Counted from the stretch's first letter, positions 41,592 through 52,357 are shown. The stretch is DNA of 64,000 nucleotides from Dendrophyllia cribrosa (GCA_024195265.1 JAJLRJ010000005.1:31948036-32012035); one strand, 5' to 3'. Notes: generated from the sequence alone by a model not told the origin. A program made the numbers and translations.

Positions 41592-42419
41592 ATTTCTTAA
41601 TCACATGTTTTAGAAAGGTTGAAACAAAAAGCAAAACCCATTTAGTTGATCACCATGTGACATCTTATATATCAATGTTGAAATTACATAAGTAGAATGT
41701 GAGTTATGTGTGTAAGTTGTGAGAATACAGGGGGTGATCACCATTTTGATCAAATTAATCAATGTAGGCTTAAGCCTTGATCCTTATTTATCAAGATACA
41801 AATTCTCCTTTCTGGTGCACATACATTTTTAATAGCAGTAATGGAGAGAAGTTGTTGAAATGACAAGAGAATCCATATGAGTCTTGAGATGATCATTATG
41901 ATACATTATGATACATTTTACTTCTTGCAAAGTTATATTAATTTTCCTTTAGCACTCGAATAACAAAAAACTACAGTGTGACGTGCCTTACTGTGACTCC
42001 CAATAAACTATTATCTAAGTTTGCACAAATATCGCCAGCTAATTTCTATAATTATAATAATAACTGCAAATATGTGTGAAACAAGTGAATAAAATTTTCC
42101 TATTTTGTAACTAACTTTACACTCCTGTGATAAACACAAAGCAACAAGCAAGATTACATTCCTTTGTGCTCAACTTTGCAAGGAGGAGTGCCCGCCAAAT
42201 GAATTTGCGCTCTCCGTTGGCTAACTTATAAAAAAGTTTGTTGGGTACTCACGGTAAGGTGTGTCACACAGTAATGTCCTATTTTTATATCATCTAGTAC
42301 AAAAAAATGTTTCTGAAAACCCTTTAAATGTAGCTGTATGAAAATTAATGAACAATATTCTGTTAGAAACTTTAAGCCGTGATGGTGATTAAAATGTTAT
42401 TTCTCCTTAATTGAAAAGT
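41592..42419. other. Convergent-gene spacer within the transposon
   Basis: AT-rich, probably holding the two genes' 3' untranslated regions. AATAAA-like signals occur at 42002 and 42090. No ORF supported. Confidence 0.5.
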
Positions 42420-43940
42420 TCAGTCGAGAGGTACGATACCTGGACATAAATTGATGAGTGCAGCACATACATTAATAATTCTGTCAATCATTGGTGTTGA
42501 TTCGTCTTGTGAGCCATCAGGCTTGCACATTAAAAAGTCAATTGGTAGAATTCCTGATAGTATGGTAAATTTCCTGCGAAGTAGTCCAATCACTCTCTCA
42601 ACATGGATGCGTACATTAGCAATGCCCCTTGTTTTCTCAACATCAACAGGATCAAGCTGATCTTTTCCTCTCGTGAAGGCGGGGATAGCTAGTTCGGCTT
42701 GCTGGAACATTACACTTTCCTGGATCGTGAAACCACGGTCTGCCAAAACCAGATCACCAGGCAACAGTTTATTTAAAATTCCACAATTTTCAGTCAGAAA
42801 TTTGTCAGACGTTCTTCCTCCCCAAGCTTTTGAAACAAAAGAAATAGTTCCCTGTGGAGTAATCCCGATTAAAACTTTGATTGTGTTGTGGTGCTTGTAA
42901 GAAGAAAATGTTTGGGCTCTGGCAAGAAGATTGGATGGTCTACAAATAAACACTTCAAAACAATCGATAATGACCGTAGCTTTTTTGTCAAATGAAAACT
43001 GAAAACACTGTGGCATTGTTCGCCACAAGTCCTCACGCTCAGGCCAGTGAATTAATGGCGACAATCTGACATCCAAAGCAACTATCCATGCTGTAAATAT
43101 TCTTGACACTGTGGGTACTGAGACGTTGAAACGGTACGATAAATCTTTGAAGGGCATGTCAAGTTTCAGTTTCATCACGGTCAAAATAAACTCCTGAAAT
43201 GTTGTCAAATTCTGAGATTTGCGGGCTACGTGTGGAGAAACTTGTAGGAAAACAGTGTTTAAAATGTGAAATGAGGGCAGTCCAGTATAAAACTTTACTT
43301 TCTCGATGTCATTCTCAAATTCGCATCGATCGAACGGGGGCTTGTGAGCAGCGTTTGGTTGGCCAAGAAGGTAGTCAAACTCTTCAGATTGCGTGCCAGT
43401 CTCCACCAGTTCTACTTCATCGGTTTGTGTCCCCTTCTCGGTGGATGCTTCTTCCACGCTGTCTTGCTCGTTCGGTGTAAAGTCTATCTCTAAAATTTGC
43501 TCCCCTGGTTCTTTAAGTTTTTGCCTTTTAGCTTCTTTCCCTGCCTCGATTTCCTTTTGTCTTTCAGCAAAAGCAGGCTTTCTTTTCAGTTCGCGTTCCC
43601 TTGCCCTCTCGCTTCTTTTCGCCGCTCCTTCTTGATCTGTACTCGCAACCGTCCTGTTGTGCCCCAAATGCAAAGTTGGAACCCAATCAACGTTGTATTT
43701 ATCCCAACTTTTGGCGGCCCTTCCAGAAACAAAATGCTTTTCACACACTCGATCGTGTTCCAAAATTTTATCCGTGAGGTCGTCCCTGCTAATCGCCGAA
43801 ATCCACCGCGATCGCCTCTCTTCTGATAATTTTCTGGCTTCTTCTCCTTGATTAGTAACGATCACTGGTACTCTTGCAAAATACAATCTTCCATTTCGTC
43901 CAGTTTTATTCCCACAGCCAACGATTAAGCAAAAAACCAT
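42420..43940 (-). CDS. THAP-DDE transposase (506 aa), intact
   Basis: Cuts and moves the element. Start taken at ATG 43940, where the protein opens with the THAP motif (Cys-Leu-Ile-Val-Gly-Cys ... Val-Cys-Glu-Lys-His, then Trp-Val-Pro-Thr). A longer start at 43961 adds seven residues. After a Glu/Lys-rich linker there is a helix-turn-helix ([12 protein letters not shown]) and a DDE_Tnp_4 domain. Asp in Ile-Ile-Asp-Cys-Phe-Glu is near residue 330, Asp in Leu-Ala-Asp-Arg-Gly-Phe near 405 and Glu in His-Val-Glu-Arg-Val near 455. Numbers are approximate. Open throughout. Convergent with the YqaJ gene. Confidence 0.9.
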   Translation of the reverse strand: MVFCLIVGCGNKTGRNGRLYFARVPVIVTNQGEEARKLSEERRSRWISAISRDDLTDKILEHDRVCEKHFVSGRAAKSWDKYNVDWVPTLHLGHNRTVASTDQEGAAKRSERARERELKRKPAFAERQKEIEAGKEAKRQKLKEPGEQILEIDFTPNEQDSVEEASTEKGTQTDEVELVETGTQSEEFDYLLGQPNAAHKPPFDRCEFENDIEKVKFYTGLPSFHILNTVFLQVSPHVARKSQNLTTFQEFILTVMKLKLDMPFKDLSYRFNVSVPTVSRIFTAWIVALDVRLSPLIHWPEREDLWRTMPQCFQFSFDKKATVIIDCFEVFICRPSNLLARAQTFSSYKHHNTIKVLIGITPQGTISFVSKAWGGRTSDKFLTENCGILNKLLPGDLVLADRGFTIQESVMFQQAELAIPAFTRGKDQLDPVDVEKTRGIANVRIHVERVIGLLRRKFTILSGILPIDFLMCKPDGSQDESTPMIDRIINVCAALINLCPGIVPLD

Positions 43941-44056
43941 CTTCGAATGACTCACATACAAAGGACGCGGGGGCTTTGTTTACATTTTTGGTTCACCAAT
44001 ATGGCGGCGTAGCAACAGTAGTCAAGGTTTTGGTCACGTGAGTGAAAACGATCTAT

Positions 44057-44713
44057 ATATTGGCGAAAGAAACTGCCGTTTTCGACCTTGGCCATTGCGG
44101 TGCCATGAGTCTAAAGGTAGTCTTGCCGCTAAAAGCAGACTGACAATGATAATTACGGGATTTTTCTTCCCGTGTATCGCCGATGAATGTTCATTCAGAC
44201 GTGCACGAGTGGTGCCGTTTGAAATATCAGCAACTTGCCATATCTGGTCTGTAAATTGACAAAAGTAGAAAAACCTCTTCACCGCAGATAAAACTATAAA
44301 AAGCCTGAAACTGACTTGCTTGTAACGTCAAAACATTAAACTCATAGGACAAATCTAGATTGAACACAGAGTCGAACAGTTTCTAACGACAAACAAGATT
44401 AATCCTCACAACTGGCGATTGAGTTACAACACTGCATAATTTAAAGCATAATTATGTAAAATTATCAAGTTGGCCAATCAGCACTCCTGTCTTGATGCGG
44501 GATAGATTTACGTCATCAGTATGAAATTTCTCAAAGCAAATCACAGATGCTCTCTCGCGCGAATGCTCCTAGCGGCCGGGAGCGATGGCGATGAGAGGCG
44601 GCTGTATTCCCAGGCTATCACTGATGGTTTGCGTAAAATTTAGGCAAGACAACGGCATAATTTAATTACAGTTGAGGAATTAATAATATTCATTTCAATA
44701 ATTATATTATTGC
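44057..44713. other. Intergenic, includes inverted repeat copy
   Basis: 44485-44640 is the second copy of the inverted repeat described at 37519-37650. No gene. Confidence 0.5.
44485..44640 (+). repeat. Dispersed repeat, inverted copy of 37519-37650
   Basis: Shares TTTACGTCATCAGTATG, AGATGCTCTCT and GGCGGCTGTATT with the other copy in reverse complement. A purine-rich segment between them is less similar. Confidence 0.6.
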
Positions 44714-44719
44714 TGTGTC

Positions 44720-45160
44720 GTGTGGCACCATTGTGGTCAGCGTAATTTAAAGAAGCTGGAGAAAATCAATGAACGCAGCCTATGTCTTGTTTTTTATGAC
44801 AATGATAGTAATTATACGCAATTACTTAATCGTATGGGACAACCATCATTATTTAATGGGCGTGTACATAACATCTTAACATTAGTATATAGATCTCTTT
44901 ATGGGCTGGCCCCAGAATATATTACCAATATGTTTATTTATAACACCCACAGCATAAATCTATGTTCTAGTGGTACACGTTCTCTTATTATTCCTCGTGT
45001 TAATACCACTACATATGGCCTACACTCTCTGTCTTACTATGGAAGTAAATTATGGAATTCCCTTCCAAATACCATCAGATCATTGCCTACAGTTGCAGCT
45101 TTTTAGTCGGCTATTCGCGATTTAGAATTCGACACTGACTGTTGTCCTTTCTGTAATTAG
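44720..45160 (+). mobile_element. Non-LTR retrotransposon 3' end (L2/CR1-like)
   Basis: 128 open codons (44720-45103) form the C-terminal part of a reverse transcriptase: Trp-His-His-Cys-Gly-Gln-Arg-Asn-Leu-Lys-Lys-Leu-Glu-Lys-Ile, then Tyr-Arg-Ser-Leu-Tyr-Gly-Leu-Ala-Pro-Glu-Tyr and Lys-Leu-Trp-Asn-Ser-Leu-Pro. The ATG at 44720 is not a real start; the upstream part of the element is absent, as with 5'-truncated LINE copies. A 3' untranslated segment runs to about 45160. Confidence 0.75.
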
Positions 45161-45496
45161 TTGTAAATAGTTTGATAACTAATTAATTACGTAATTGTAC
45201 ATATTGTAAGTTTATATACTTATCTTATTACTCCATATTTATTTTATTTATTTCTTTTATTTATTTTCTCGAAGACATTAGCAATTTTGCTATTTTAAAT
45301 TCGAGGTGCAATAAAAGAAAAAAAAATCGGTCAATCTGATTGGTCAATGTCGGAAAATTAATTTCGAAAAAATACGATAAAAAATCAACATTAACAGGAT
45401 TTTGTCACACATCATTTACCCCATTCCCCTGATTTTCTCTGTGACAAGTTTGGGCATAATGATTTGATGTGTCAATCACAAGTTAGAGACCAAAAT

Positions 45497-46899
45497 ATGA
45501 TAAATATCCCATGAGTGCTACATCATCCGAGACTTGTGCTGCACAGCACCCTGCACATTTCACAGCTCAATCTACGTACCTTCAGGGTCAATGTAAGTGT
45601 GTTGTTAATTAGGGACCGATCGTTTATTACGTCGCAGGGGGGGTTGGTGTTTTTCTAGGGGGGGTACAATTCTCAAAACCGCTTGAAAGTGGTGGGTACA
45701 TTTTTTTAAGATCACTTGAAATGGGGGGTACATTTATTGTTATTATTATTTTAGCTTTTGATTGAAAGTGGACAAAATACTAGGCCCACGCATACAAACG
45801 AAGGAAAAAAAAACAAGACAAAGAAAAAGAAGAAAAGGATTAAAAATAATAAAATTAACATTTTAACTAATTTCTCTAAGTGCTTGGGTTGCCTGCGGTG
45901 GTTAGTTACCAGGACCTTTCGTTTTCCAAGATGGCGGAAGAAAATGCAGCTGTTGGTACTGCTGTAAATATAGATTATGATAAGCTTGCAGCCGCTATTT
46001 TACGACAACAAGAGTTAAAACAACAAGAAACAATAGCAAACAAGGAAAACGAAACTTCACGTAGAGGACAAGGTAGGTTCAATTCATTAATTCTTTGGAA
46101 ATATAAATCGTTGAGATATGATTTGAAGAACAGACTCCAGCTTTAGCAACACATCTTCATTATCCAGACATTGCAGTGAGGATCTGAGATATTTTCCCTT
46201 CACAGACTTTTCGCGAACTTCTGACCTCTTCTCTTGCCAATTCAAAGACTTGTCTAACTCACAATCGCTCGATATTTTTGTTGCAGCCATATTGAAAGCT
46301 ATGCAACCAAGCCTCTTCATTCTCAATTCTCACCCAGGCCATTCTCAACATTCAACACGCAGGCTACCCAAAACATTACATGTGGCAGGGGGGGGGGGGG
46401 GGGGGTACGATATAAAAACTGTGATTGCATAGGAGGGTATGTTTTTCTAGAAATGTTTTTTGGGGAGGGTACATTTTGGTATTGCTAGATTTACTTGAAA
46501 AAACACCAACCCCTCCTGCGACGTAATAAACGATCGGTCCCTTACATGTATTTAAGTTCAGGTATAAAATATAAAACCTACATTTCACTGTTAACAGAAT
46601 AACTCTTGAACAAAAATAATCTGTCTTTTTAATGACACAGATGACAAATATCCCATGAGTGCTACATCATCCGAGACTTGTACTGCACAGCACCCTGCAA
46701 ATTTCACAGCTCAATCTATGTACCTTCAGGGTCAATGTAAGTGTGTTGTTAATTACATGTATTTGATTTCAGGTATAAAATATAAAAGCTACATTTCACT
46801 GTTAACAGAATAACTCTTCAACAAAAATAATCTGTCTTTTTTAATGACACAGATGACAAATATCCCATGAGTGCTACATCATCCGAGACTTGTGCTGCT
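45497..46899 (+). repeat. Tandem triplication of an exon-like unit
   Basis: A 96 bp unit (46641-46736) bounded by ACACAG and GTAAGTG recurs as 45497-45592 and, incompletely, as 46853-46899. It is a multiple of three and open as a Ser/Thr/Gln-rich segment. Repeated intron between units also matches, so this looks like serial duplication of one exon with flanking intron. Copy 1's downstream intron holds a 930 bp transposon (45612-46541). Whether the exon belongs to a living gene cannot be judged here. Confidence 0.6.
45612..46541. mobile_element. Harbinger-like non-autonomous element with TTA target duplication
   Basis: Terminal inverted repeats begin GGGACCGATCGTTTATTACG and match for about 28 bases perfectly and 40 or more with minor differences. 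TTA flanks each side (45609-45611, 46542-46544). The empty site is visible in the next tandem copy (46740-46760, GTTAATTACATG). The 3 bp TTA target suggests PIF/Harbinger. The interior holds an exon-like frame (45931-46071) ending at a GTAGG donor, a poly-G run (46389-46407) and no transposase, so it is non-autonomous and may have captured coding sequence. Confidence 0.7.
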
Positions 46900-47469
46900 A
46901 AGCAAATCAATTTGTTTTCGCCGGAGAGAAACAACAAATTGACAATGCGTAACGCAATGACTTTATAAACATCTCGCTCGTCATAGATTGTAACACTCCC
47001 ATTCGGAGTAGGTGACGCTTTTCACACTATTATTTATCTTTGGAAGTAAAAGGCACAATCTGTGGTGATGAAAATGTCCACGATGTGCCGAGTATTTCTC
47101 GTTTACTTTAGTTTGAGCAAATTTTCATTTTAGTTAACATAGAAGCAGGCGCCAATTTGTTCGCGCAGCCGCATTGATTTGACTGATTTGCATTGAACAT
47201 GAATATCGCAGATTCTACAACGCGTATAAAGTTACAATTAAAACAGTAAAATACTCTGCCTTTGAAGGTAGTCATTTTAAATTACGATATCAGTAGACTT
47301 TAACTTGGGAGTTTTTTCGGCATGATTCCAAATCTTGCTTTCTTTCAAATTCTTTGTCGCACGCTTAATCACAAGTTGTGTCACAGTCATAAAGCACGAG
47401 TATCAAATTTCGTTTGTTTGCATTTTTACTTCCACCGACAAATAAATTTATCACATGAATAACGTGTAT
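46900..47469. other. Intergenic
   Basis: No gene or repeat recognised apart from the junction with the Penelope element near 47470. Confidence 0.4.
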
Positions 47470-49233
47470 CTTATTTCAAACCTAAAATTCATAAACCAAA
47501 CAATCCGGGCCGACCCATTGTTTCCGCTTGTAGCTGTCCTACCGAACTAATTTCTAGCTATTTAGACAAAATCATGGCCCCCATTGTCAAATCACTACCC
47601 TCGTACATTAAGGACACCAATCACGCACTCGAAATTTTCCGGGATTTCAGTTTTGCCAGCGAAAACAAATTAATTTTCACTATGGACATTACCTCTTTAT
47701 ATACCGTCATCCCCAATGACGAAGGACTTCAAGCACTAAAATATTTTTTCGACCAGCGCTCCATTCAAAACCCAAGCTCAGAAACACTGCTCCGCTTAGC
47801 CGAATTAGTTTTAACACTTAACTGTTTTTCATTTTCCCAAAACTACTACAAACAAGTAAATGGAGTCGCCATGGGCACCAAAATGGGACCAAGCTACGCT
47901 AACCTTTTTGTAGGCCACATCGAAGACAAATTTTTTAATCAGTACCACGGAACCAAACCCGAACTCTACGGCCGTTACATCGATGATTGCATTGGCGCTA
48001 CCTCTTCCAGTAAAGAGGAACTTAATCAATTCATAACTTCTGTCAATACTTTTCATCCAGCTCTAAAATATACCTGGGAAATTTCCGAAACCTCAGTCGC
48101 TTTTCTTGACATTAATATTTCAATCAACGGTAACAGTTTATCCACAAGTGTGCACTACAAACCTACAGATTCCCACAGTTATCTGTTACATTCATCCTCA
48201 CATCCATCGCACGTTAAAAACGCCATTCCGTATTCTCAATTTCTCAGACTTCGACGTCTATGTAGTGATGACTCTGATTTTTCCAACAAATCAGAAGAAA
48301 TGTGCCAGTTTTTCAAGAAACGTGGGTACCCTGACTCTGTTGTTAATACGGGCCAACAACGTGCACAACAGATCGACAGACAGTCAGCACTACAAACGCC
48401 ACAGAAGGAAGAGAACGAGAGAATTCCATTCACCCTCACTTTCCACCCACACAACAACACAGTCAAAAGCATCATTTTAAAAAATTTCAAATTACTCCAA
48501 AACGACCCCGAAACTGGCAGAATTTTTTCACAACCCCCACTAATTTCATTCAAACGTGACAAAAACATAGGCAACTTTCTAGTTACGAGCGCACTGAAAT
48601 CTGACGATGTACCGGGAACTTTCAAATGCACACGCACACGATGTAACACTTGTCCTTTCATTCACAACGCGGACAAAATAACAGGACCCAAACGATCTAT
48701 TAAAATCACTGATCGTTTTACATGCACCTCCGTAAATGTTATCTACTGCATTACATGTACTTTTTGCAAAAAGATATACATTGGCGAAACAGGGAGGAGA
48801 CTGGGCGACCGTTTTCGTGAACATCTCCGAGACGTTGAAAAAAATGACAAAGACGCATCCAAACCAGTCGCGCGCCATTTTAATCTTACTAACCATTCTA
48901 AACAACACATGACAATCTGCGGCCTTTCCCTACACCAGGGTAACACAGAAAGCCGTAAAAACCTAGAACAAAAAATCATCTTTCAAATCGGCACTCTCAA
49001 ACCCCACGGAATCAACGAACGCTTTTCATTCAACTAATCTACATTTGTTTTTCACGTCACCAAATTTCCACCAATAGCGTAGCTCCACCGCTTACTATAT
49101 AAAACCACACACTACCCACAATTCCTTGATTCGCTCCGACGAAGGGCTAGCGCTCGAAACGTCAGCTATTTGAATCTTTTTACGGTGGTCAATTTACCTT
49201 ATCGACTCAGTCGATAAAACTAAATTCTCGTAT
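47470..49233 (+). mobile_element. Penelope-like element (family 2), 5'-truncated, ORF open
   Basis: Begins near 47476 within the reverse-transcriptase domain (Pro-Lys-Ile-His-Lys-Pro ... Gly-Arg-Pro-Ile-Val-Ser). The tail after the stop at 49037 includes a TATATAAAA box and the hammerhead-like motif GACGA ... CGAAAC|GTC (49138-49163). The last 241 bases equal the copy in the Polinton. Confidence 0.85.
47574..49037 (+). CDS. Penelope reverse transcriptase with GIY-YIG endonuclease (3' part)
   Basis: 487 open codons from a non-genuine ATG; the frame is open back to about 47476. RT core: Asp-Ile-Thr-Ser-Leu-Tyr (47686-47703), Gly-Val-Ala-Met-Gly-Thr-Lys-Met-Gly-Pro (47866-47895), catalytic Tyr-Ile-Asp-Asp (47976-47987) and Phe-Leu-Asp-Ile. 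After a Gln-rich linker comes a Cys-rich patch and the GIY-YIG domain: Val-Ile-Tyr-Cys-Ile-Thr-Cys ... Lys-Ile-Tyr-Ile-Gly-Glu-Thr-Gly-Arg-Arg-Leu ... Arg-Glu-His-Leu. Penelope elements insert by RT primed at a nick cut by the GIY-YIG domain. No stop or shift, unlike the Polinton genes. The N-terminal region is missing, so not autonomous. Confidence 0.9.
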   Translation: MAPIVKSLPSYIKDTNHALEIFRDFSFASENKLIFTMDITSLYTVIPNDEGLQALKYFFDQRSIQNPSSETLLRLAELVLTLNCFSFSQNYYKQVNGVAMGTKMGPSYANLFVGHIEDKFFNQYHGTKPELYGRYIDDCIGATSSSKEELNQFITSVNTFHPALKYTWEISETSVAFLDINISINGNSLSTSVHYKPTDSHSYLLHSSSHPSHVKNAIPYSQFLRLRRLCSDDSDFSNKSEEMCQFFKKRGYPDSVVNTGQQRAQQIDRQSALQTPQKEENERIPFTLTFHPHNNTVKSIILKNFKLLQNDPETGRIFSQPPLISFKRDKNIGNFLVTSALKSDDVPGTFKCTRTRCNTCPFIHNADKITGPKRSIKITDRFTCTSVNVIYCITCTFCKKIYIGETGRRLGDRFREHLRDVEKNDKDASKPVARHFNLTNHSKQHMTICGLSLHQGNTESRKNLEQKIIFQIGTLKPHGINERFSFN

Positions 49234-49619
49234 CTTATCAAAAGTTTTTTTCCCGGAAAAAGGAACATGGTGGATGAAGATGAGGGCAATGAAAGAGCAA
49301 AGTTCTCCTGCTTTTTTCCGAACCATGACTTAATTCATGAGGAGTTGATAAACAACGCATTTAAAACATGACCGCCCGCGAATACTAGGCTTTCTCATTT
49401 GAGAAGTCGGTTTTGATTTGACAAGAACGGCTGGATAATTTTTTTGCAACGGATAGCGCTTGTTCAAATGGCTGACAATTATTTTTGAACGGATTATAAA
49501 ACTCGAGCCATTCGAACGGCTGACGATTTTTTTTGGAACGTAAAGCCAGAGCCGTTCCAACGGCTGACATTTATTTGGAACGGATACCTCGAGCCGTTCG
49601 AACAGTACAGTGTCACAGC

Positions 49620-49780
49620 TTTACTGTGTCAAGAAAACAAAACTTTACCGTGTTAGGAAAACAAAACTTTACCGTCTCAAGAAAACAAAGCTTTACCGTG
49701 TTAAGAAAACAAAGCTTTAACGTGTTAAGAAAACAAAGCTTCACCGTGCTAGGAAAACAAAGCTTTTGCGTGTTAAACAG
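49620..49780. repeat. 24 bp minisatellite, about 6.6 units
   Basis: Units of TTTACCGTGTTAAGAAAACA plus four bases (AAGC/AAAC), six full copies from 49620 with a partial seventh. Because 24 is a multiple of three, the frame yields octapeptide repeats (Phe-Thr-Val-x-x-Lys-Gln-x), which inflate a 83-codon ORF with no other support. Just upstream, GAACGGCTGA-type elements repeat at 49515-49600. Confidence 0.85.
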
Positions 49781-49969
49781 GTAAGAACAATAGTGACTAA
49801 CATGAAACAGGATAACTTTTGTTTTTCTTTTTAAATATGCGCATATCAGAAATCTTGACACAATTAGCGTGTCGTGTCACAGCGTGTGAATGTACCGTGT
49901 GCGTGTCATCATCTTAATACATGAAATCCTGTGGAGGGTCACATATATCCCTTTATTTCGACTGCTTTT

Positions 49970-50107
49970 CCTTCCACATCCAACAATCAGGCACAAAACC
50001 ATGTTTATTATGAGGATGCGACTCGCGTTTGTTTACATTTTGATACACCAATATGGCGGCGTAGCAACGGTTGTAAAGATTTTGTCACGTGAGTGAAAAC
50101 AATCTAT
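49970..50107 (-). mobile_element. Decayed right end of ISL2EU-type element
   Basis: Corresponds to about 43905-44056 of the intact element: THAP start codons (Met-Val-Leu-Cys-Leu-Ile-Val-Gly-Cys on the minus strand), the ATATGGCGGCGTAGCAAC block and the tip GTGAAAACAATCTAT (one base different from the intact tip). No matching left end is visible. A truncated copy. Confidence 0.7.
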
Positions 50108-51609
50108 TCGTTTATGACGATTAAACAAGTAACGTTGATTTTCGCCTGGACGGCATAATGGGCAAACTGTTCCATCTATGAACCCCCAAAAGCAAAGCCA
50201 TTCCTTTGGTGTGTATAGCATAGGCTGATTAAGGCTTGTCAAACGATTGCGATGAAGTTAAATATAATGTTCATGATTTCATTTGACATCAAGCACAGCT
50301 CAGGAACAGGCCTTGAAAAATGAGCTACCATGTCCGCATACCTAAAAGGGTAGGCAAATCGTTTCAAAAAAACACAAAATGCTTCAATGCCATCAAAACC
50401 TCAGCAAGGCGATATACGTCAGATCAATAAAAACTAGGGGATGAACAGTAAATTAACAAACAACATACATGTTAGTTTGTTCAGACTGAAATTACAATGC
50501 ATAAGTTATTTACTCGCCACAGAGGCTTTCTCAGTTTCTTCTTGCATTTAAACTCAAGTGAAAGTGAAAGTGAGTCGCGAAGCAGCAAAAAGTGAGACGG
50601 GCACGTGAGACGGGCACGTGACTCGTTTCTCGCTGCTTCGCAGCTCAATTTCACATGGAAATATGTCATCAAATTGCCAATTGATATCAATCAATAAATT
50701 TTTTTGTGACTATCGATTGGTCGATACCAATCAATATCAATTAACTAATTTTATCAATTGATATCGATTTCCAATTATCGATTTGCAATGCCAGGTGAAT
50801 GGGTGATGCCAGAAAATATCCATACCCTACCACCAGCGGCATCTTCATCAAGACCCCCCCTTGCCTTAGGAAATTTTAAAATGTTCAATTCTTGAAAAAC
50901 ACCAAAAAACCTGAAAAACAAGCTCCGATACACTTAGAACTTCTTCAACGTAAGCTTTGACCACCATTTTGTATCCCAGAAGTCTAAGCGAGCACGCCAT
51001 TTACGTGCGATGGTTCTTAGTGTTGCGTGATGACAAATAGCGGCCCTAAAGATCCGACTCATATTCTCATCTGATAATTGATTTCACATGAATAAACTTG
51101 TGATCTGTTTGCTTTGTATAATTTCTTTTGATGTTTTCAGCATATTATTCAACTGCGGTGAGTTTTTCATATAACCTCGAGGAATCTAAGTTGTACAATC
51201 TTTTATTGTACTTTAAAACAGTTGTTTGAATACATGCACAAATGGCCAAAGACGAAATAATTTGGCGTGTTATTTATTATGACGAATTCTTATGCCACTT
51301 CAGTCGACAGGGGAATTTTTCTCTGTTTAAGTTCTTGTAGTGTTTTAATCTCCGTTCAGTCAACCAACTGATTGGTGATTTGGGTTAGCAGTTTAAATTT
51401 GCCATTTGCGGGTGTATACCAAGACCGACTGATACCATATCTCGTATATTCAAACAGTTTTTGCCTTAAGCAAAGCTCTGTGACAAAGCTTGATTTCTGT
51501 GCATGAGAAAAAATCGCGAACTTTGATGTATGGAAGCCGCGCACACTTACTACAAAAACTTCATGTGAAAAATATTAAGCATGTTTGATATTTTTTTTGT
51601 CCAATTTTT
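50108..51609. other. Intergenic
   Basis: No gene supported. A direct repeat GTGAGACGGGCAC occurs at 50592-50620, and AATTGATATCAATC-type inverted segments at 50675-50780. AT-rich with simple runs. Confidence 0.4.
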
Positions 51610-52357
51610 GTGGACAAACAAAGACCCAGGAAGATGTTGAAACAGATGACCATCGAATCTGCATTCAAAGGGGTGGAACGCCCTATTGATCCGCTAAATG
51701 TGGCCAGAGGGAGAGTTCACCTTTATTCTACACAAGATATAGACAGCGCGAGTGCAGGCTGCCAAGAATACTTTAAATTTTGGAATGCGAAAGCTCAAGA
51801 GTTATGTTCTGATCAGACATTCAATAGTTATAAGAAGCAGGAACTGCATGGCATCATAGACGGAGTGGAAAATGAGGTCATGCGAGATCTTATCCACGAG
51901 GGCTAAAGAAGCGGTCCAAAAGATGTCAACAAGCAAGCCGGGGGCAACTAAAACCATCAACAAAAACATAAAGCGTGTCAAAGAAGCAAGGCGCATAGCA
52001 TGCGAAATGAACAGACAAATTTCTGAATTGAGGCAGCGTTTGAAAGAAAGTGGTGGCAAAGCCGTGAGATCACAGATAGTTGAAATACATGTAGAAGGAA
52101 AGCTGTCAGATGCAATGTCCGAGATAAAACTCGCCTTGGATGCCCTTAAAAAAAGTATGGCAAAGGCAGCACAATTGCAAACCAAAGCTGCAGGACTGGT
52201 TGACAAAGATGAAAGCGATACCGATTGTGAACAGCAAAAACCTTCTGATTCATTGGGAGAATTTGAAGAAATGAAAGAATGCGACGGTGTTACCCTAGTA
52301 CAGCAAGAAATCTGTGATCTAGCACATGAGGCTAAACAGGAGGACAATGACTGGTAA
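51610..52357 (+). pseudogene. Coiled-coil gene, two overlapping frames
   Basis: Frame 1 (51610-51906; ATG 51634 also possible) encodes Lys-Gln-Met-Thr-Ile-Glu-Ser-Ala-Phe, a PCNA-interacting-like motif, then a His/Tyr/Asp segment. Frame 2 (about 51872-52357) encodes a Lys/Glu/Ala/Arg coiled coil and an acidic Ser/Glu tail. The frames meet near 51890, and the second is open upstream from there. One indel in a ~245-codon gene is the simplest reading. Two overlapping genes is the alternative. No intron seen, so it may be a retrocopy. No family recognised. Confidence 0.4.

Larger units (their letters stand above)
38817..44056 (+). mobile_element. ISL2EU-type two-gene DNA transposon, apparently complete (5.2 kb)
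   Basis: Ends: left ATAGATCGTTTTCAC and right complement GTGAAAACGATCTAT, and within each end a second shared block (GCCATATTGGTG near 38855; CACCAATATGGC near 43993). AT at both tips is consistent with the 2 bp target duplication I remember for this superfamily. Inside are two convergent ORFs: a YqaJ-containing gene on the plus strand (38931-41591) and a THAP-DDE transposase on the minus strand (42420-43940). That gene pair is what I recall for ISL2EU (IS4EU) elements. Both ORFs are uninterrupted, so it could be active or recently active. Confidence 0.75.

Noticed and set aside
49620..49780. Tandem 24 bp units as a CRISPR-like array
   Set aside because: No unique spacers between units and the genome is eukaryotic.
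49533..49784. 83-codon ORF with octapeptide repeats
   Set aside because: The repeats come from a 24 bp minisatellite whose unit is a multiple of three; upstream sequence has no promoter or other coding features.
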